Below are positions 61,131 to 64,000 of a DNA stretch of 64,000 nt, piece by piece. The notes under the pieces are model-generated. The model saw only the letters and a list, made by a program, of their open reading frames with translations. It had not been told where the DNA came from and ran no database searches. Both the position numbers and the translations under genes were made by a program. Location of the stretch: NCBI GenBank assembly GCA_943788495.1, contig CALSQO010000002.1, positions 620,001 through 684,000 on the forward strand, given 5' to 3'. Source of the stretch: UA16 sp905478895 (GTDB taxonomy: Bacteria; Bacteroidota; Bacteroidia; Flavobacteriales_D; Sanyastnellaceae). Each line of letters begins with the position of its first letter. Within the stretch, counting starts at the first letter, position 1.

Positions 61131-62369
61131 TCACTCCCTTCCCAGCGCTACGATGGGGTCCAGTTTGGCGGCCTGACGAGCAGGGTAATAACCACTTGCA
61201 ATGCTGGTGAGCAGGCTCAAAATGACGCCAGAGATCATCCAGCCCCAGGGCAGCACAAAAGGGGTTTCCATGAAAAAAGCAATGGCATTTCCGGTTGCCA
61301 AACCGAGTGCAATGCCAACCGCTCCGCCTAGCTGTCCGATGATGATTACCTCGATGAGGAATTGGGAGCGAATGGCATTCGGTGTTGCACCCAACGCCTT
61401 ACGTGTGCCAATCTCCCGAGTGCGTTCCGAAACACTGACGAGCATGATGTTCATGAGACCGATGCCCGCCCCAAAAAGTGTGATGATGCCAATGATGGTC
61501 GCTGCCATTGTAATCCCGCTTGTCGCTTCCTGAAGGGTGTCCACTAGGCTATTGCTCATGGCCACGCGAAAGGATAAATCTTCGCCCGGTCGGTCCTGTC
61601 GGACCACCCGCATGACCCCCATGGCTTCTTCGGCAAGGCTTGCAATTTGCTCGGGATTATCCACCTTGCACGCGATTCGGTAACTTCTGTTCTCGTCCGA
61701 GAATTGCTGTCGAATGCACGGGATCGGGACATAACATTGATTGTCTTGTGACATGCCGAATGACTGTCCGCGCGACTTCAATACACCAATGACCTGGTAA
61801 CGCTGCGACCCGATCGAGAAATCAGCGCCAACGGGTTCCTCCCACGGATCAAACAATTCACTAGCCAAATCCGATCCGATCAGTGCTAGCCGCTGAGAAG
61901 ACCGAGCTTCCTTTGGGGTTAGATTCCTGCCTTTGTCCAAATCGTAACCACTTACTTCTAAGTAATGCTCTTCGATTCCAAGGATTTGAATGTTGGGGTT
62001 GGTCTGTTCCTGTCCTCGTTTCAACGTGGCCTGGCTCGTCCCGTAAACCGAATAACTCGCGGTGATCTCATCAGAAACTTCCGCTGCAAAACGTTGTGCT
62101 TCTTCGTAGGTGATGGGCTCACCCGCTTTCACTCTTTGTCCGCGGTTGACGCCGGTTTCAGTGCGCTGGCGGAAGGTAAAAACATCGGTGCCTAAGGACG
62201 AGAATTGTTGTGTGACGTTGGCCTCCAGGGAAGAAGTTGCTGTCGTCATGCTGATCAACGCCATGATGCCGAGACCAATGATCGCAATCGTGAGCGAAGT
62301 GCGCAGCAAATTACTTCGTATCGACCGCACTGCGATCCGCATCATTTCAATGAGCAGCTCCGTTTTCAT
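61131..62369 (-). CDS. MacB-type ABC transporter permease
   Basis: 412 residues. N-terminal helix (LLRTSLTIAIIGLGIMALISM), large periplasmic MacB_PCD domain (about 50-270), then three FtsX-type helices with TREIGTRKALGATPNAIRSQFLIE and SGYYPARQAAKLDPIVALG. It works with an ATPase not encoded here to move or mechanically release substrates such as peptides or lipoproteins. ATG 62369 starts six bases after a TACATTCG box. Confidence 0.92.
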   Translation of the reverse strand: MKTELLIEMMRIAVRSIRSNLLRTSLTIAIIGLGIMALISMTTATSSLEANVTQQFSSLGTDVFTFRQRTETGVNRGQRVKAGEPITYEEAQRFAAEVSDEITASYSVYGTSQATLKRGQEQTNPNIQILGIEEHYLEVSGYDLDKGRNLTPKEARSSQRLALIGSDLASELFDPWEEPVGADFSIGSQRYQVIGVLKSRGQSFGMSQDNQCYVPIPCIRQQFSDENRSYRIACKVDNPEQIASLAEEAMGVMRVVRQDRPGEDLSFRVAMSNSLVDTLQEATSGITMAATIIGIITLFGAGIGLMNIMLVSVSERTREIGTRKALGATPNAIRSQFLIEVIIIGQLGGAVGIALGLATGNAIAFFMETPFVLPWGWMISGVILSLLTSIASGYYPARQAAKLDPIVALGRE

Positions 62370-62373
62370 GTTA

Positions 62374-62398
62374 TGCGAATGTACTGCTTACATTTGCA
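62374..62398. promoter_or_regulatory. Back-to-back -7 elements between permease and aconitase genes
   Basis: Arms TGCGAATGTA (62374-62383) and TACATTTGCA (62389-62398) are inverted repeats, 9 of 10 matching, five bases apart. Read outward, each arm is a -7 box: TACATTCG for the permease (six bases from its ATG) and TACATTTG for aconitase (20 bases from its ATG). Polymerase can probably use only one at a time. Confidence 0.6.
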
Positions 62399-62416
62399 GC
62401 CTAAAGAAAAGAGAAG

Positions 62417-64000
62417 ATGACTTTTGATTTGGCAATGATCCGCTCGGTTTATGAGCGATTCCCCAAGAATGTAGAAGCGGCTCGCCGCATGACAGGCAAG
62501 AACCTGACATTGGCTGAGAAGATTTTGTACACGCACCTTTGGGAGGGAGATGCCCAGCAGGCGTATCAGCGAGGTGTGGATTATGTTGATTTTGCTCCAG
62601 ACCGTGTCGCGATGCAAGATGCAACGGCCCAAATGGCGTTGCTTCAATTCATGCAGGCAGGCAAGGCCAAAGCGGCTGTTCCATCTACTGTGCATTGCGA
62701 TCACTTGATCCAAGCCAAGGTGCAAGCGGATTCAGACCTTCAAGAAGCCATCAACAAGAACAACGAAGTCTACAACTTCTTGGAGTCGGTTTCGAACAAA
62801 TTCGGCATTGGTTTTTGGAAGCCAGGGGGAGGGATCATCCACCAAGTGGTTTTGGAAAACTATGCTTTCCCAGGAGGAATGATGATCGGAACCGATTCAC
62901 ACACGGTCAATGCCGGTGGTTTGGGCATGGTCGCTGTCGGGGTTGGTGGAGCAGATGCGGTTGATGTCATGGCGGGCATGCCATGGGAACTGAAGTTTCC
63001 CAAATTGATCGGGATCAAACTCACCGGAAAACTTTCGGGTTGGGCTTCCGCCAAGGACGTTATTTTGAAGGTTGCAGGCGTGCTCACCGTGAAAGGTGGC
63101 ACAGGATGCATCGTCGAGTATTTTGGCGAAGGAGCTGAATCGTTGAGCTGCACGGGCAAAGGCACCATCTGCAATATGGGAGCGGAAATTGGAGCGACCA
63201 CATCGACCTTTGGTTACGACGATAGCATGGAACGCTACTTGCGCGCTACAGGTCGCGCTGATGTCGCGGAAATGGCCAACGGCATCCGAGAGCACCTCAC
63301 GGGAGACGCTGAGGTTTACTCGAATCCAGAGGCTTATTTTGACCAAGTCATCGAAATCAACTTGAGTGAATTGGAGCCGCATTTGAATGGTCCTTTCACG
63401 CCAGACCTCGCCACTCCAATCAGTGAGATGAAGGAGGCTGCAGCCAAAAACGACTGGCCCACTTCACTGGAGTATGGACTGATCGGTTCTTGCACCAACT
63501 CGAGCTATGAAGACATCAGCCGTTCCGCGAGCATTGCCACACAAGCCGTTGAAAAAGGAATAGAAGCGAAAGCTCATTTGACCATTACCCCAGGTTCGGA
63601 ATTGGTGCGTTACACCATCGACCGGGATGGATTTATTTCCACGTTTGAGAAAATGGGAGGAAGTGTATTTGCCAATGCGTGCGGTCCGTGCATTGGCCAA
63701 TGGGCACGCGCAGGTGCTGAGAAGAAAGAAAAGAACTCCATTGTTCACTCATTCAATCGCAACTTCTCCAAGCGAGCGGATGGCAACCCCAACACCCACG
63801 CGTTTGTGGGATCACCCGAATTGGTCACAGCACTCGCCATTGCCGGTGATTTGACATTCAATCCGTTGACGGATCCACTGACGCTTCCTGATGGCACGAA
63901 AGTGATGCTGGAAGAACCCAAAGGGGATGAGCTTCCTTCGTTAGGATTTGACGTTGAGGATGCGGGCTACGTGGCTCCGGCCGCAGATGGCAGTGGCGTC
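62417..64000 (+). CDS. acn: Aconitate hydratase (3' end outside window)
   Basis: 528 codons from ATG 62417 run open to the window edge; AAAGAAAAGAGAAG precedes the start. The protein begins MTFDLAMIRSVYERFPKNVE and matches the mitochondrial-type aconitase: VPSTVHCDHLIQA, GTDSHTVNAGGLG, and the 4Fe-4S Cys in GSCTNSSYED and ANACGPCIGQW. NPNTHAFVGSPE follows, so most of the catalytic region is inside the window. It isomerises citrate and isocitrate in the TCA cycle. Confidence 0.96.
   Translation, partial: MTFDLAMIRSVYERFPKNVEAARRMTGKNLTLAEKILYTHLWEGDAQQAYQRGVDYVDFAPDRVAMQDATAQMALLQFMQAGKAKAAVPSTVHCDHLIQAKVQADSDLQEAINKNNEVYNFLESVSNKFGIGFWKPGGGIIHQVVLENYAFPGGMMIGTDSHTVNAGGLGMVAVGVGGADAVDVMAGMPWELKFPKLIGIKLTGKLSGWASAKDVILKVAGVLTVKGGTGCIVEYFGEGAESLSCTGKGTICNMGAEIGATTSTFGYDDSMERYLRATGRADVAEMANGIREHLTGDAEVYSNPEAYFDQVIEINLSELEPHLNGPFTPDLATPISEMKEAAAKNDWPTSLEYGLIGSCTNSSYEDISRSASIATQAVEKGIEAKAHLTITPGSELVRYTIDRDGFISTFEKMGGSVFANACGPCIGQWARAGAEKKEKNSIVHSFNRNFSKRADGNPNTHAFVGSPELVTALAIAGDLTFNPLTDPLTLPDGTKVMLEEPKGDELPSLGFDVEDAGYVAPAADGSGV

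Overview
The window is a gene-dense stretch of a Bacteroidota chromosome, most likely a marine Flavobacteriales lineage of the Cryomorphaceae/Schleiferiaceae kind. The evidence is a gliding-motility-type (type B) C-terminal sorting domain on a giant secreted protein, DDGSC-type Cys/Asp repeats, SprB-like repeats, a TonB-dependent receptor with a carboxypeptidase-regulatory N-terminus, a fused E1 alpha/beta oxo-acid dehydrogenase, SiaB-type kinase, DUF2256 and DUF6435 small proteins, and Bacteroidota-type promoters (TTTG about 19 bases before TAnnTTTG). No insertion sequence, prophage, CRISPR array or rRNA was seen, and no stretch over 300 bases lacks a gene.

Layout. 1-4.6 kb: three tandem secreted proteins with DDGSC repeats and a dockerin-like C-terminus. 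4.6-6.8 kb: an NrtR-like NUDIX regulator and a lipoprotein. 6.9-13.4 kb: dnaB, a conserved periplasmic protein, an orphan SiaB-like kinase, a WYL regulator, a muramidase and a DUF554 membrane protein. 13.4-17.7 kb: tgt, lptG, ispE, a frame-broken era and initiator tRNA-Met. 17.8-25.3 kb: lipoproteins, a dockerin-tailed vanadium haloperoxidase, pirin, xseAB and envelope proteins. 25.4-28.9 kb: a 1193-residue type B secreted adhesin-like protein. 28.9-31.9 kb: an Nramp-like transporter with a tiny upstream partner gene, and a DUF5715 peptidase-like protein. 32.0-38.8 kb: lpdA, adk, obgE, psuG, frame-broken fused E1 and an S4 protein. 38.9-46.5 kb: a TonB receptor, a 1318-residue secreted protein with two tandem esterase-like domains lacking the nucleophile Ser, and a DUF1573 protein. 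46.6-55.4 kb: valS, then a tightly packed photorepair cluster (DUF6435, SDR, flavin reductase, alpha/beta hydrolase, DUF2256, FeS photolyase, cryptochrome-DASH, unknown). 55.4-64 kb: peroxiredoxin, ppk1-ppx, a TlpA-like lipoprotein, an unknown gene, a MacB-type permease, and aconitase running off the right edge.

How genes work together. lpdA and E1 belong to oxo-acid dehydrogenase complexes and aconitase to the TCA cycle. ppk1-ppx make and degrade polyphosphate. The two photolyase-family proteins with SDR, flavin reductase and DUF2256 look like one light-dependent DNA-repair transcription unit. Five secreted proteins share one C-terminal EF-hand-like tail that is distinct from the type B sorting domain seen on the sixth, which suggests a second anchoring or sorting signal in this organism. 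Two conserved housekeeping genes (era, E1) carry single-base frame breaks. Sequencing or assembly indels are the simplest cause, but both lie at slippery-looking sites. Three small genes (49274-49447, 51848-52006, 30196-30369) were found by translating the gaps directly.
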